From Sulfuritalea sp. (lineage in GTDB: Bacteria > Pseudomonadota > Gammaproteobacteria > Burkholderiales > Rhodocyclaceae): 64,000 bases of DNA. Below are positions 10,373-19,216 of this stretch, piece after piece (position 1 is the stretch's first letter; every line of letters starts with the position of its first letter). The notes under the pieces were generated by a model. It worked only from the letters and a program-made list of their open reading frames with translations. It searched no databases and had not been told where the DNA came from. The translations under genes were made by a program, and so were the position numbers. The stretch covers positions 1-64,000 of the forward strand of contig JADJFK010000015.1 of assembly GCA_016708585.1 (NCBI GenBank), given 5' to 3'.

Positions 10373-11911
10373 ATGAGTTCGATACGCCTCAACCCGCTCG
10401 ATTCCGCCTGGCTGTTCACCGAATCGCGTGCGACGCCCAACCATGTCGGCGGTTTGCTGGAGTTCCGGCTGCCGGAGGGGGCGCCGAGGGATTACATGCA
10501 CCGCCTGATGGCCGCATTCCGCGGCCATCGGCAATTCGCCGCGCCCTGGAACCGGCGCCTCAAGTATGCGTTCAACAAGAACCCGCTGCCGGTCTGGATC
10601 GAGGACGACGCGATCGACCTCGAATACCATGTGCGGCACGCGGCGCTGCCCTGGCCGGGCGGCGAGCGCGAACTGGGCGAACTGGTGGGGCGCCTGCAGA
10701 GCACGCCGCTGGACCTCAGCCGGCCGCCGTGGGAATGCACCATCATCGAAGGGCTGGCAGGCGGTCGCTTCGCCCTGTTCATCAAGATGCACCACTCGCT
10801 GATCGACGGCGTCAGCGGCATGAAGTTCATGCAGCGGGCCATGTCGCCCGACCGCGGGAAGAGCCTGAAGCTGCCGCCCTTCTGGGCCTCCGGCTTGCCG
10901 CGCGGCGCGCGCCCGGGTGACGAAAGTCCCCTGCCCACCGCGGCCAATGCCGCGGCGGCGGCGGTCCAGGCCCTGCGCGGCCAGGTGCAGACGGTTCCGC
11001 AACTGATCGTCGCCTTCGGCAGGATGCTCAAGGGCCTCGGCACCGGCGAGGGCATGGTGGTGCCGTTCACGTCGCCGCAGTCCGTGCTCAACGGCCGCGT
11101 GCGCGAGAAGCGGCGCTTCGCCACGCAGCAGTTTCCGCTGGAGCGTCTGCGCCAGCTCGCCAGGGCGGCGGAGTGCACGCTCAATGACGTCGTGCTGGCG
11201 ATTTGCGGAGGCGCGCTGCGGCGCTTCCTCGCGGAGCGCGACAGCCTGCCGGAGGCATCGCTTACCGCCGGCATCCCCGTCTCGGTGCGGCCGGCCGACG
11301 ACGAGGGCAGCGGCAACGCGATCACCTTCATCATCGCCACGCTGGGTACCGACCTCGCCGACGCCCGGGAGCGGCTGGATGCGATTCGAAAATCCGTGCG
11401 CCATGCCAAGGAGCACGTGCAAAGCCTGCCCCGGCAGGCGATGCTGCAATACACGGTGCTGCTCATGGCGCCGACCATCCTCACGCTGCTGACGGGAATC
11501 GGCGGGCGCACGCGGCCGATGTTCAACATCACCATATCGAACGTGCCGGGCCCGGACCAGCCGCTGTACTTCCGCGGCGCCGAACTGCTTGCCACCTATC
11601 CGGCATCCATCGTCACCCACGGCCAGGCCCTGAACATCACCTGCCAGAGCTATGCCGGCTCGATGAATTTCGGTTTCACCGGCTGCCACGCATCGCTGCC
11701 CAGCATGCAGCGCCTGGCCGTGTATGCGGAGGATGCGCTGGCGGAACTCGAAGCCGCCGTGATGCGTCCGCCGGCCCCGGCCCGCAAGGCGCCCCGCAAG
11801 GCACCGCGGAAAGCGGCCGCAAAGGCCGGCGCCGGCGAAGTTGCGGCGGCCAGGCCGGCGCCCCGGCGCACGGCTGCGGCCGGGCCGCGACGGAAAAAAG
11901 CGCCCGACTGA
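10373..11911 (+). CDS. Wax ester synthase / acyl-CoA:diacylglycerol acyltransferase
   Basis: This WS/DGAT family protein of 512 residues has the active-site motif HHSLIDGVSG (HHxxxDG, near residue 141), PLDLSRPPWE near 119-128, and the C-terminal NITISNVPGP typical of these bifunctional acyltransferases. They make wax esters or triacylglycerol from acyl-CoA. The last 45 residues are a low-complexity Ala/Pro/Lys/Arg tail (APARKAPRKAPRKAAAKAG). A nearby PHA-system protein and fadD suggest carbon storage is a theme in this chromosome region. The gene has its own start at 10373 and is not obviously part of an operon. Confidence 0.85.
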   Translation: MSSIRLNPLDSAWLFTESRATPNHVGGLLEFRLPEGAPRDYMHRLMAAFRGHRQFAAPWNRRLKYAFNKNPLPVWIEDDAIDLEYHVRHAALPWPGGERELGELVGRLQSTPLDLSRPPWECTIIEGLAGGRFALFIKMHHSLIDGVSGMKFMQRAMSPDRGKSLKLPPFWASGLPRGARPGDESPLPTAANAAAAAVQALRGQVQTVPQLIVAFGRMLKGLGTGEGMVVPFTSPQSVLNGRVREKRRFATQQFPLERLRQLARAAECTLNDVVLAICGGALRRFLAERDSLPEASLTAGIPVSVRPADDEGSGNAITFIIATLGTDLADARERLDAIRKSVRHAKEHVQSLPRQAMLQYTVLLMAPTILTLLTGIGGRTRPMFNITISNVPGPDQPLYFRGAELLATYPASIVTHGQALNITCQSYAGSMNFGFTGCHASLPSMQRLAVYAEDALAELEAAVMRPPAPARKAPRKAPRKAAAKAGAGEVAAARPAPRRTAAAGPRRKKAPD

Positions 11912-11975
11912 CGGCGCCGCCACCCGGCGGCGGGCCGTCACGGCGAGGTCCTGACCGGCGCCGGAAATCGTGATA

Positions 11976-11991
11976 CTGTAATGATATACAG
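11976..11991 (+). promoter_or_regulatory. LexA (SOS) box upstream of dnaE2
   Basis: CTGTAATGATATACAG is a perfect CTGT-N8-ACAG box 15 bases before the dnaE2 ATG, the same spacing as at lexA. It shows dnaE2 keeps its own SOS control although it is split from imuAB. Confidence 0.88.
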
Positions 11992-12006
11992 TATTCCGGT
12001 TCCCCC

Positions 12007-15000
12007 ATGTCCTCCCTGCCGGCCTACGCCGAACTCCATTGCCTGTCGAACTTCAGCTTCCTGCGTGGCGCCTCGCACGCCGCCGAGCTGGTGGCACGCG
12101 CCGTGCGGCTGGGCTATGCGGCGCTGGCCGTCACCGACGAGTGCAGTTTCGCCGGCAGCGTGCGCGCCCACCTCGCGGCGCGGGATTGCGGCCTGCGACT
12201 GATCCACGGCACGGAACTGACGCTGGCCTGCGGCATGAAGCTGGTGCTGCTGGCGCAGAACCGCGCCGGCTACGGCAACCTTTCGGCGCTGGTGACCCTG
12301 GGCCGCCGTCGCGCGCCGAAGGGCGGCTACCGGCTGACGCGCAACGACCTGGCCGGCTGGGACGGGGCCGGCGTGCCGGATTGCCTCGCCTTGTGGTTGC
12401 CGAAAGTCGGCGCCGGCGACACGGCGACCCGGGAAGGGCAGGCGCGCTGGGTGGCCGAACACTTTAGCGGCCGTACCTGGATCGCCTTCGAACGGCATTT
12501 GCGGCCCGACGACGGCGAGCGCCTCGCCGCCCTGCGCGAGCTGGCGGCGGCCGTGTCGTTGCCGCTGCTCGCCGCGGGCGACGCGCACATGCACGCGCGT
12601 TCGCGCCGGCCGCTGCAGGATGCGCTGACCGCGCTGCGCCTGAAGACTACGGTGTCCGAGGCCGGCCAGGCGCTGTTCGCCAACGGCGAGCGCCACCTGC
12701 GCTCCCGCCTGGCGCTGGCCCGCCTGTATCCGCCCGAACTGCTGGCCGAGACGCTGAAGGTCGCGGCCCTGTGCAATTTCTCGCTCGACGAACTGCGCTA
12801 CGAATATCCGGAGGAAGTGGTGCCGGCCGGCGAGACGCCGGATTCCTGGCTGCGACGCCTGACCGAAGAGGGCCTGGCGCGGCGCTACCCGGCCGGCGTG
12901 GCGGACAAGGTGCGGGCACAGGTCGGACACGAACTGCGGCTGATTGCGGAGATGGCCTACGCGCCGTATTTCCTCACCGTGCATGACATCGTCGCCTGGG
13001 CGCGCGGCCGGGGCATCCTGTGCCAGGGGCGCGGCTCGGCGGCGAATTCGGCGGTGTGCTACGCCCTGTACATCACCGAGGTCGATCCGGCGCGTGCCGC
13101 GATGCTGTTCGAGCGCTTCGTCTCGAAGGAGCGCAACGAGCCGCCGGACATCGACGTCGACTTCGAGCACCAGCGGCGCGAGGAAGTGATCCAGTACATC
13201 TACGCTCGATACGGCCGCGAACGCGCCGCGCTGGCCGCCGCCGTGATCTGTTATCGCACCCGCGGTGCGCTGCGCGACGCCGGGCGTGCGCTGGGTTTCC
13301 CGCTGGCGGCGATCGAGCGCCTGGCCGGCAACCTGGCCTGGTGGGACAAGTGCGAGGAACTGCCGCAGCGCTTCGCCGAGGCCGGGCTCGACCCGGACGA
13401 TGCGGGCGTGCAGCGCTGGCTGGCCATCGCGAAAATGCTGATCGGCTTTCCGCGCCACCTGACGCAGCACGTCGGCGGCTTCGTCATCAGTCGCGGCCGG
13501 CTCGACCGCCTGGTGCCGGTGGAAAACGCCGCGATGGCGGAACGCACCGTGATCCAGTGGGACAAGGACGACATCGACGCGCTGGGCCTGATGAAGGTCG
13601 ACGTGCTGGCCCTGGGCATGCTTTCGGCGATACGCCGCATGCTCGCCGCCGTGGCGCAGCGGCGCGGCCAGCCTTTCCGGCTGTCGGACGTGCCGGCCGA
13701 GGATGCCGCGACCTACGAAATGGTCTCGCGCGCCGACACCGTCGGCGTGTTCCAGATCGAGTCGCGCGCGCAGATGGCCATGCTGCCGCGCCTGAAGCCG
13801 GCCTGCTTCTACGACCTCGTGATCGAAGTGGCGCTGGTGAGGCCGGGACCCATCCAGGGCAACATGGTCCATCCGTATCTAAGGCGGCGGCAGGGGCTGG
13901 AGCCGGTGGCCTATCCGAGCGGGGCGGTACGCGAGGTGCTCTCGCGCACCCTGGGCGTGCCCATCTTCCAGGAGCAGGCGATGCAGCTCGCCATCGTCGC
14001 CGCCGGCTTCACGCCCGGCGAAGCCGACCGGTTGCGCCGCGCCATGGCGGCCTGGCGGCGCAAGGGCGGGCTGGAGCCGTTCCGCGAGCGCTTGCTGGCG
14101 GGCATGCGCAACCGCGGTTATGCCGATGAATTCGCCGAGGCGCTCTACCGGCAGATCCAGGGCTTCGGCGAATACGGCTTTCCCGAATCGCACGCGGCAA
14201 GCTTCGCGCTGCTGGTGTATGTCTCGGCCTGGCTCAAGCGCCACGAGCCGGCCGCCTTCCTGCTCGGCCTGCTCAATGCGCAGCCCATGGGTTTCTATTC
14301 GCCCGCGCAACTGGTGCAGGACGCGCGCCGCCACGGCGTCGAGGTGAGGCCGGTGGATGTCACGGCCAGCGACCGCGAGTGCGTGCTGGAAGGCGGGAAC
14401 GGGGTTGGCAAACTCGGCGCCGTGCGCCTCGGCCTGCAGCAGTTGCGCGGCTTTTCCGCGGCGTCCGCGGAGCGCATCGTCGCCGCACGCGGACAGGCGC
14501 CGTTTGCCGACCTCGCCGATCTTGCGCGTCGTGCCGGACTCGGCCAGGGCGACCTCGACCTGCTGGCCGCCGCCGGCGCGCTGCGCCGGCTTGCCGGCCA
14601 TCGCCGCCAGGCCGCCTGGGCCGCGGCCGCCGTGCCCTTGCAGCGCGACCTCTTCGCCGGCGTCGCGCTGCGTGAAGCTGCCGTGAGCTTCGCCGCGCCG
14701 CGCGAGGGCGAGGACATTGCCGCCGATTACCGCAGCCAGGGCCTCACGCTCGGTCGCCATCCGCTGGCGCTGTTGCGCACGCGGCTGGCGACAAAGCGCT
14801 ATCTGTCGGCCATGGAACTGCGCGAGCGCGGCGACCGCGCCGTGGTGCGTTGCGCGGGGCTCGTCACCTGCCGCCAGCGGCCGGGCACCGCCAGCGGGGT
14901 GATCTTCGTCACGCTGGAAGACGAAACCGGCTGCGCCAACGTGGTGGTGTTCAATGAATTGGCGTGTCGCCAGCGCCGACTTCTGCTCGGCAGCCGCCTG

Positions 15001-15132
15001 CTCGGCGTGGCCGGCCAGTTGCAGGTGGAAGGCGAGGGCGAGCATGCGGTGGTGCACCTGGTCGCCCAGCGCCTGTTCGACCACAGCGAACTGCTCGGCA
15101 GCCTGGTCACGGCGAGCCGGGATTTTTGCTGA
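12007..15132 (+). CDS. dnaE2: Error-prone DNA polymerase III alpha subunit DnaE2 (ImuC)
   Basis: The 1041-residue C-family polymerase begins with a PHP domain (AELHCLSNFSFLRGASHAAE). The palm motif PPDIDVDFEHQRREEVIQYI lies near residue 379 and RPGPIQGNMVHPY near 614. The C-terminal OB-fold region reads GVIFVTLEDETGCANVVVFN. DnaE2 carries out SOS-induced mutagenic translesion synthesis with ImuA and ImuB. Two short copies of the dispersed repeat lie in frame: KVGAGDTA near residue 135 and ACRQRRLLL near 987. The last 240 bases are duplicated, with divergence, at 18912-19175 beyond the restriction-modification island. The current end is ASRDFC, whereas the downstream copy ends in ASRDFH, which looks more like other DnaE2 C-termini. 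The present 3' end may therefore have come in with the island. Confidence 0.92.
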   Translation: MSSLPAYAELHCLSNFSFLRGASHAAELVARAVRLGYAALAVTDECSFAGSVRAHLAARDCGLRLIHGTELTLACGMKLVLLAQNRAGYGNLSALVTLGRRRAPKGGYRLTRNDLAGWDGAGVPDCLALWLPKVGAGDTATREGQARWVAEHFSGRTWIAFERHLRPDDGERLAALRELAAAVSLPLLAAGDAHMHARSRRPLQDALTALRLKTTVSEAGQALFANGERHLRSRLALARLYPPELLAETLKVAALCNFSLDELRYEYPEEVVPAGETPDSWLRRLTEEGLARRYPAGVADKVRAQVGHELRLIAEMAYAPYFLTVHDIVAWARGRGILCQGRGSAANSAVCYALYITEVDPARAAMLFERFVSKERNEPPDIDVDFEHQRREEVIQYIYARYGRERAALAAAVICYRTRGALRDAGRALGFPLAAIERLAGNLAWWDKCEELPQRFAEAGLDPDDAGVQRWLAIAKMLIGFPRHLTQHVGGFVISRGRLDRLVPVENAAMAERTVIQWDKDDIDALGLMKVDVLALGMLSAIRRMLAAVAQRRGQPFRLSDVPAEDAATYEMVSRADTVGVFQIESRAQMAMLPRLKPACFYDLVIEVALVRPGPIQGNMVHPYLRRRQGLEPVAYPSGAVREVLSRTLGVPIFQEQAMQLAIVAAGFTPGEADRLRRAMAAWRRKGGLEPFRERLLAGMRNRGYADEFAEALYRQIQGFGEYGFPESHAASFALLVYVSAWLKRHEPAAFLLGLLNAQPMGFYSPAQLVQDARRHGVEVRPVDVTASDRECVLEGGNGVGKLGAVRLGLQQLRGFSAASAERIVAARGQAPFADLADLARRAGLGQGDLDLLAAAGALRRLAGHRRQAAWAAAAVPLQRDLFAGVALREAAVSFAAPREGEDIAADYRSQGLTLGRHPLALLRTRLATKRYLSAMELRERGDRAVVRCAGLVTCRQRPGTASGVIFVTLEDETGCANVVVFNELACRQRRLLLGSRLLGVAGQLQVEGEGEHAVVHLVAQRLFDHSELLGSLVTASRDFC
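12401..12425 (-). repeat. Dispersed repeat, short form, in dnaE2 PHP region
   Basis: On the plus strand it reads CGAAAGTCGGCGCCGGCG followed by ACACGGC, the reverse complement of the consensus. It encodes KVGAGDTA in frame. Confidence 0.6.
14890..15126 (+). repeat. Upstream copy of the dnaE2 3'-end direct repeat flanking the RM island
   Basis: This stretch and 18912-19168 are direct repeats of roughly 240-255 bases, both encoding SGVIFVTLEDETGCANVVVF through VTASRDF. They differ at scattered, mostly synonymous sites and by the 21-base difference in the internal dispersed repeat. They bracket the retropepsin and restriction-modification genes. Confidence 0.85.
14961..14987 (+). repeat. Dispersed repeat, short form, in dnaE2 3' end
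   Basis: GGCGTGTCGCCAGCGCCG followed by ACTTCTGCT. The paralogous position in the dnaE2 fragment (18983-19030) carries the 48-base medium form, so this is a same-site length variant. Confidence 0.75.
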
Positions 15133-15337
15133 AGGAGTGATGGAGATTAGGAGCGAGAGAGTGTTGTTGCGGGCTGGCGAAGTGCGTGATGATCTACTGT
15201 TCGGCCATGACGGCCATAGATTCCGCGCAGTATTGTGTGGTTCGCCGTTGAACATCCGATCGCGAGTTCTGGCTTCTGATCCGACCCGGCGATAATAGCC
15301 AGGTCAAGTTGCAGGCACCACAAGCAACTCCACTGGC

Positions 15338-16201
15338 CTAGCGCCAAATATCCTTCAATACAAGCTCCGCTGCCCGTTGCTTGTCCGCTAGCGGATATCT
15401 CTCGATAAGTTTGTCTGCACGACTTTGATCGCCGTTACATGCCCATAGCAACTGATCGTAAGGCGAGCGTTTGAACGGTGATACGGACGCGGGCTTAGTC
15501 GTACGACGGGCAGGGGAAGGACCAAACCAAGAATAGCCGAGGATTCCGCAAACCGCCAATACCGCCAACCCTACATAGAAGGGCCAACTTTCCGTCGGTG
15601 AAACGCGAGGTGTAATCATCCAGACATCCGCACCTGCCAGTGGTGTCATCAAAAGCATCCCTGCCTGCTGGCTCATTCGAAAGCGCCCAATCGCGTTCAT
15701 TCCAAGTAGTGGCTCTTTCAGATTCGGCATAAACACTGCCTTCACATTCGGCAACCGAAATACGCCAATATCGACGGCACTCAGAGTTGTCGCACAACCG
15801 CGTACCGGTCCGTTTGCTGTTTGCAACGTCACAATGCTTTCGCATCCCACAACGCCAAGCGCACCTCGCATCGAATCAGGGATCGCAATAGTGGTTGCTC
15901 CGGTATCAACAAGGAAGTTCAGTTGGCGCGGCCCAACCGCTCCGGGAATATGGAAGTGCCCGGTTTGGTTCATGACTACACGCAGAGAATTTCCATTAGC
16001 TGTTACCGCAGACTTTCCGGTATAGGCGAACGCCAGCAGAAAAACTCCACCAAGCGCCAACATCCAGAAAATGATCGCTCGGATGTTAAGAGCCGGACCG
16101 GCGCCGATGTGCGAATCGTCGAGCGAATACACATCCTCGTCTCCAGGCTTCGGTCTGCGAAACTGCTTTGGGTCGTAGTAATAATCTTTCTTGTCTGGCA
16201 C
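15338..16201 (-). CDS. Membrane-anchored retropepsin-like aspartic protease domain protein
   Basis: The 287-residue protein starts from a GTG at 16201. A Lys-, Tyr- and Asp-rich cytoplasmic N-terminus is followed by a membrane span (IIFWMLALGGVFLLAFAYTG, about residues 43-62). A retropepsin-like domain carries LNFLVDTGATTIAIPDSM (DTGA, residues about 95-112). A second span (FYVGLAVLAVCGILGYSWF, about 206-224) and a short C-terminal tail follow. It belongs to the single-domain clan AA aspartic proteases found in proteobacteria, whose substrates are mostly unknown. The base composition is visibly less GC-rich than its surroundings, consistent with an imported island next to the restriction-modification genes. 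No link to the RM pair is shown. Confidence 0.7.
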   Translation of the reverse strand: MPDKKDYYYDPKQFRRPKPGDEDVYSLDDSHIGAGPALNIRAIIFWMLALGGVFLLAFAYTGKSAVTANGNSLRVVMNQTGHFHIPGAVGPRQLNFLVDTGATTIAIPDSMRGALGVVGCESIVTLQTANGPVRGCATTLSAVDIGVFRLPNVKAVFMPNLKEPLLGMNAIGRFRMSQQAGMLLMTPLAGADVWMITPRVSPTESWPFYVGLAVLAVCGILGYSWFGPSPARRTTKPASVSPFKRSPYDQLLWACNGDQSRADKLIERYPLADKQRAAELVLKDIWR

Positions 16202-16295
16202 GGCGTGCGACTTTCTGGATATTCGGACAGTAGTGTTTATGGAGTTTGATCCTGCTCAATCTGACTTAAGCCAACATAGGGGTTTTCACCGCATG

Positions 16296-17036
16296 TCACC
16301 CAAGCCGTGCCGCCTCGGCGGCGACGTGACCCGCCAGCGCGGTGACAAAGGTCTTGAGCCCGGTCATCGGCGACATTTCCGCAAATTCGCCGTTGGTGGC
16401 TGCGCTGCGCTTCGATGTGATAAGGCCGGCAGTCGTGTAAAGCTGTTCCTGCACCAGCTTCTGGCACAGCAGGTCGTAGCGTTCGAGGTAGGACGCGTTC
16501 TTGAATTCCGCAAAAACCGGGAAGTGCGGTGACGTGTCTTTGACCGGCGATCTGGACTTGGGAGCATCCTCGACCATCATCAGCCAGCCGACAAAAGGAC
16601 GCGGTTGTTTGCCAAATGCCTCTTCGCGGTAGGCCGTCCAAAGATCATGCGCCGTGCCGATGGCCTCTTCGGTTCGATTGTTGAAGTTATTGCCGAATGA
16701 AGGACCCACCTGACTCTTCAGCTCGATGGCAGCGATCAGTTCGCCCTTGTGGATGACCAGAAGATCCCAGAGTTTGGTCGGTCTGAAGTAACCCGGCAGG
16801 GTCAATACAGCACGCTTCAGGTGGATCTCGGCATGTGCCAATCCGTTCGCTCGCACGATCGCAAGCACCAGGGCAATGAATCCATCCATGTTCTTGCCGC
16901 TGGTAACGCCTGCACGTTCGCCCTGATCGGCCTTCCCCGATTCAATCTGTTTTTGGGTGGCGGCTTTCCGCTTCTTCCAGAAAGCTTTTACAGCCTTGCG
17001 GGCCTTCTGTTCGTAATCGACAAGATCAAGCGCCAT
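16296..17036 (-). CDS. Type II restriction endonuclease, PaeR7I/XhoI family
   Basis: The 246-residue protein is the length of PaeR7I. The core LWDLLVIHKGELIAAIELKS, then QVGPSFGNNFNNRTEEAIG, carries a PD-(D/E)xK-type nuclease site (Asp in LWDLL, Glu-Leu-Lys in AIELKSQ). PaeR7I and XhoI cut CTCGAG; the same specificity is likely here but is inferred. CTCGAG occurs several times in this window (for example near 24529, 32448 and 35585), so the sequence is not purged of the site. The start codon directly follows the stop of the methyltransferase gene (17037), so the pair is translated as a unit with the methylase first. Confidence 0.85.
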   Translation of the reverse strand: MALDLVDYEQKARKAVKAFWKKRKAATQKQIESGKADQGERAGVTSGKNMDGFIALVLAIVRANGLAHAEIHLKRAVLTLPGYFRPTKLWDLLVIHKGELIAAIELKSQVGPSFGNNFNNRTEEAIGTAHDLWTAYREEAFGKQPRPFVGWLMMVEDAPKSRSPVKDTSPHFPVFAEFKNASYLERYDLLCQKLVQEQLYTTAGLITSKRSAATNGEFAEMSPMTGLKTFVTALAGHVAAEAARLG

Positions 17037-18776
17037 TTATTCTCCATTGCCTCCAAGGCCGGACTTTTCTTCGTGACTGAGGCCGTACAGCTTGAACGCT
17101 GCCCGATTGCACGCATGCATGTCTCGCTTCGTTGCCGCATCAATCAGCTCGATCCGCAGCGACTCCGGAACGCTTTGCCAATGCGGCAGGCGAAGGCGTC
17201 TGAGGTATTGCGCCTGGAACCTGAGGAAGCCGCCGCGCATTTTTGTTGAATACGTTGCCACGAACAGGCGGGTGACGGCGGAGAGCATTACGGCCTGCAA
17301 GGCCCGCAAGTCCCAGTCCTCGGATGTCAGGTAATAAAGGTTGTGGTGCGGGTAAAGATTTCCGTCCTCGAACACGATATGGGCCTCGCCCTTGATGTCG
17401 GGGATCAGGAGCTTCGGTCGTTTCGCGAGTGATGGTGTGATCCGGTCGATGGTGCGATACCAGTTGCCCGGCGACTTCTGCGCGCAGTGGCGGCCGGCAA
17501 TGACCTCCTGCCGCGCTTCGAGGTAGCGGCGCAGACGGGGGTAATCCAGCAGATCGACCAGGCCGCCATTTTCGGCAAAGGGATTGATGACACCCTGTCC
17601 CTGCCAATTGACCTCGCCTGATGCGATGTCGCGGGTTGTCACCAATGGCAGCTTGCGATCCGCTTCGACATCGAGGCTTTCGAAGTCGCCGATGAAGGCC
17701 TTGTCCGCGCCGGTGGCAACACCGATTCCCACTGTGCACCCCGCTTCCTGCAAGGTCGGGAACTGCCGTTCGAGTCGCCTGATAAGCGCCATCTGATCCG
17801 CGGATTCCAGCAGCCAAGGTTCCGCGCCATCGGTGACGCCGGCGAGTTCGCGAACCGTTGTGCAATCCTTGGGCAAATGATCGGCTCGCAGGGTTGCGGC
17901 CAGTTTGCTCAGGAAGCCCCGATCAATGGCTGGCCGATGTGCGATGCGTGTCGTCCCGGGCGTTTCCCGGTTGATGACAGTGATGGCTGGATAGGCGATT
18001 ACGTCGGAATGGAAGGCTGGAGTGCCGACCATGTCGATATGGATTTTCAGGTGGAACTGCTCGGCGACCAGACTGCGCAGCGGTCCGCCATAGCGGTTCT
18101 TCATCCAGCGATCGGCGCAAATGAAGCTCAGGCTGCCGCCCGGTGAGAGGACCGACAGCGAGCGCTCGATGAAGGGAACATAGAGATCGGCGCGGTCGTA
18201 CATGGTTGGATAGCGGCTCCGGTACTCCTGCAGCAAAGCAGCGGGAATCATTTCCTGGCGCACATAGGGTGGATTGCCGATGACGAAGTCGAACTCGCCG
18301 CCCAACCGAGCCAGGAGGAAATCGTCATGCGTGAGCCAGCGATCGGCAAGGGTCAGCGCAGCTTTCTGCGCCAGACCCTCCCGCCCCAGCAGCGCAACTA
18401 ATGCGTCATGAGTGGCATCGAAAGTTTCGCGGTGCAACTCGACCGCCCGAATGGCCTCGCCGAGATCTTCCGGCGCGGACTTGTTTCCGGAGCCCGCTCG
18501 CCATGCCCTCAACAAGCGGCCGACCGCGGGCAAGAGGAAATCCCCGCCGCCGAACGAGGGTTCCAGCAGTCGTTTCTGGGCCAGGGGCTGGTCCTCCGTG
18601 TAGCCGACCAGATCGAGAATGAATTCGACAACTTCGGCGCGGGTAAATATTGCGCCGCGAGATTCCGTTCCGGATGCGGCGGACAATTTCGCTATCGCGG
18701 CAGCAACCTTGGATGAATGAGGCCTGCTCAATCCACCATCCAAATCAAGGTAGAGCTGCCTGGAGGTCAAGTTCAT
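17037..18776 (-). CDS. Adenine-specific DNA methyltransferase, PaeR7I/XhoI-type partner
   Basis: This N6-adenine methyltransferase has a SAM motif in LLEPSFGGGDFLLPAVGRLL and the catalytic NPPY in FDFVIGNPPYVRQEMIPAAL, followed by a long target-recognition region. The start chosen is MNLTSRQLYLDLDGG at 18776 (579 residues); a start at 18809 is possible. It protects host sites from the endonuclease encoded downstream, with which it is contiguous. The pair and the retropepsin gene form an island of about 3.8 kb inserted at the dnaE2 3' end, flanked by long direct repeats. Confidence 0.87.
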   Translation of the reverse strand: MNLTSRQLYLDLDGGLSRPHSSKVAAAIAKLSAASGTESRGAIFTRAEVVEFILDLVGYTEDQPLAQKRLLEPSFGGGDFLLPAVGRLLRAWRAGSGNKSAPEDLGEAIRAVELHRETFDATHDALVALLGREGLAQKAALTLADRWLTHDDFLLARLGGEFDFVIGNPPYVRQEMIPAALLQEYRSRYPTMYDRADLYVPFIERSLSVLSPGGSLSFICADRWMKNRYGGPLRSLVAEQFHLKIHIDMVGTPAFHSDVIAYPAITVINRETPGTTRIAHRPAIDRGFLSKLAATLRADHLPKDCTTVRELAGVTDGAEPWLLESADQMALIRRLERQFPTLQEAGCTVGIGVATGADKAFIGDFESLDVEADRKLPLVTTRDIASGEVNWQGQGVINPFAENGGLVDLLDYPRLRRYLEARQEVIAGRHCAQKSPGNWYRTIDRITPSLAKRPKLLIPDIKGEAHIVFEDGNLYPHHNLYYLTSEDWDLRALQAVMLSAVTRLFVATYSTKMRGGFLRFQAQYLRRLRLPHWQSVPESLRIELIDAATKRDMHACNRAAFKLYGLSHEEKSGLGGNGE

Positions 18777-18911
18777 GATCCTTATATATTTGGGCCCACT
18801 GCGCGGCAAGCAGCCGTCGGTCTGTTGACAGACAACAGGGTCCTATCCCAACCAAAGATCCCGAGCCTCATTATGCCTGCGCCTGCTATCGATTCGCAAA
18901 GACTTCGGCTA

Positions 18912-19175
18912 GCCAGCGGCGTCATCTTCGTCACCCTGGAGGACGAAACCGGCTGCGCCAACGTGGTGGTGTTCAATGAATTGGCGTGTCGCCAGCACCA
19001 GCGCTGTGCGTCCCTGCGGGAACTTTTGCTCGGCAGCCGGCTCCTGGGCGTGGCCGGCCAGTTGCAGGTGGAAGGCGCGGGCGAGCATGCGGTGGTGCAT
19101 CTGGTCGCCCAGCGCCTGTTCGACCACAGCGAACTGCTCGGCGAACTAGTGACGGCGAGCCGGGATTTTCATTAG
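18912..19175 (+). pseudogene. dnaE2 3'-end fragment beyond the RM island
   Basis: The fragment encodes the DnaE2 C-terminus (SGVIFVTLEDETGCANVVVF through LVTASRDFH, stop at 19175) with no upstream dnaE2 body. The upstream part of its reading frame reads into the methyltransferase leader and has no DnaE2 similarity. It differs from the intact gene's 3' end at many third positions, so it is not a recent copy. Its ending DFH, and its position next to the chromosomal neighbours at 19217 onward, suggest it is the original 3' end left behind when the island arrived. Confidence 0.85.
18983..19030 (+). repeat. Dispersed repeat, medium form, in dnaE2 fragment
   Basis: Left end GGCGTGTCGCCAGCACC, middle AGCGCTGTGCGTCCCTGCGG, right end GAACTTTTGCT. 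Its flanks are identical to those of the short copy in intact dnaE2, so an internal segment has been gained or lost at one and the same site. Confidence 0.8.
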
Positions 19176-19216
19176 CGGATTCGGCCAAGCGTCCGCCACC
19201 CGGCGCGCCGGTGAGT

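Noticed and set aside
11820..11846. AAAGGCCGGCGCCGGCGAAG in the tail of the WS/DGAT gene as a possible repeat copy
   Set aside because: Only the centre resembles the dispersed repeat and the ACTTTT end is missing. In an Ala/Lys/Gly-rich low-complexity tail such a match is likely by chance.
16238..16256. A stretch close to the universal 16S rRNA 5' sequence (GAGTTTGATCCTG, then CTCA)
   Set aside because: The match stops after about 18 bases and one G is missing. No 16S sequence follows; the surrounding DNA is the spacer between the retropepsin and restriction genes. It is chance similarity.
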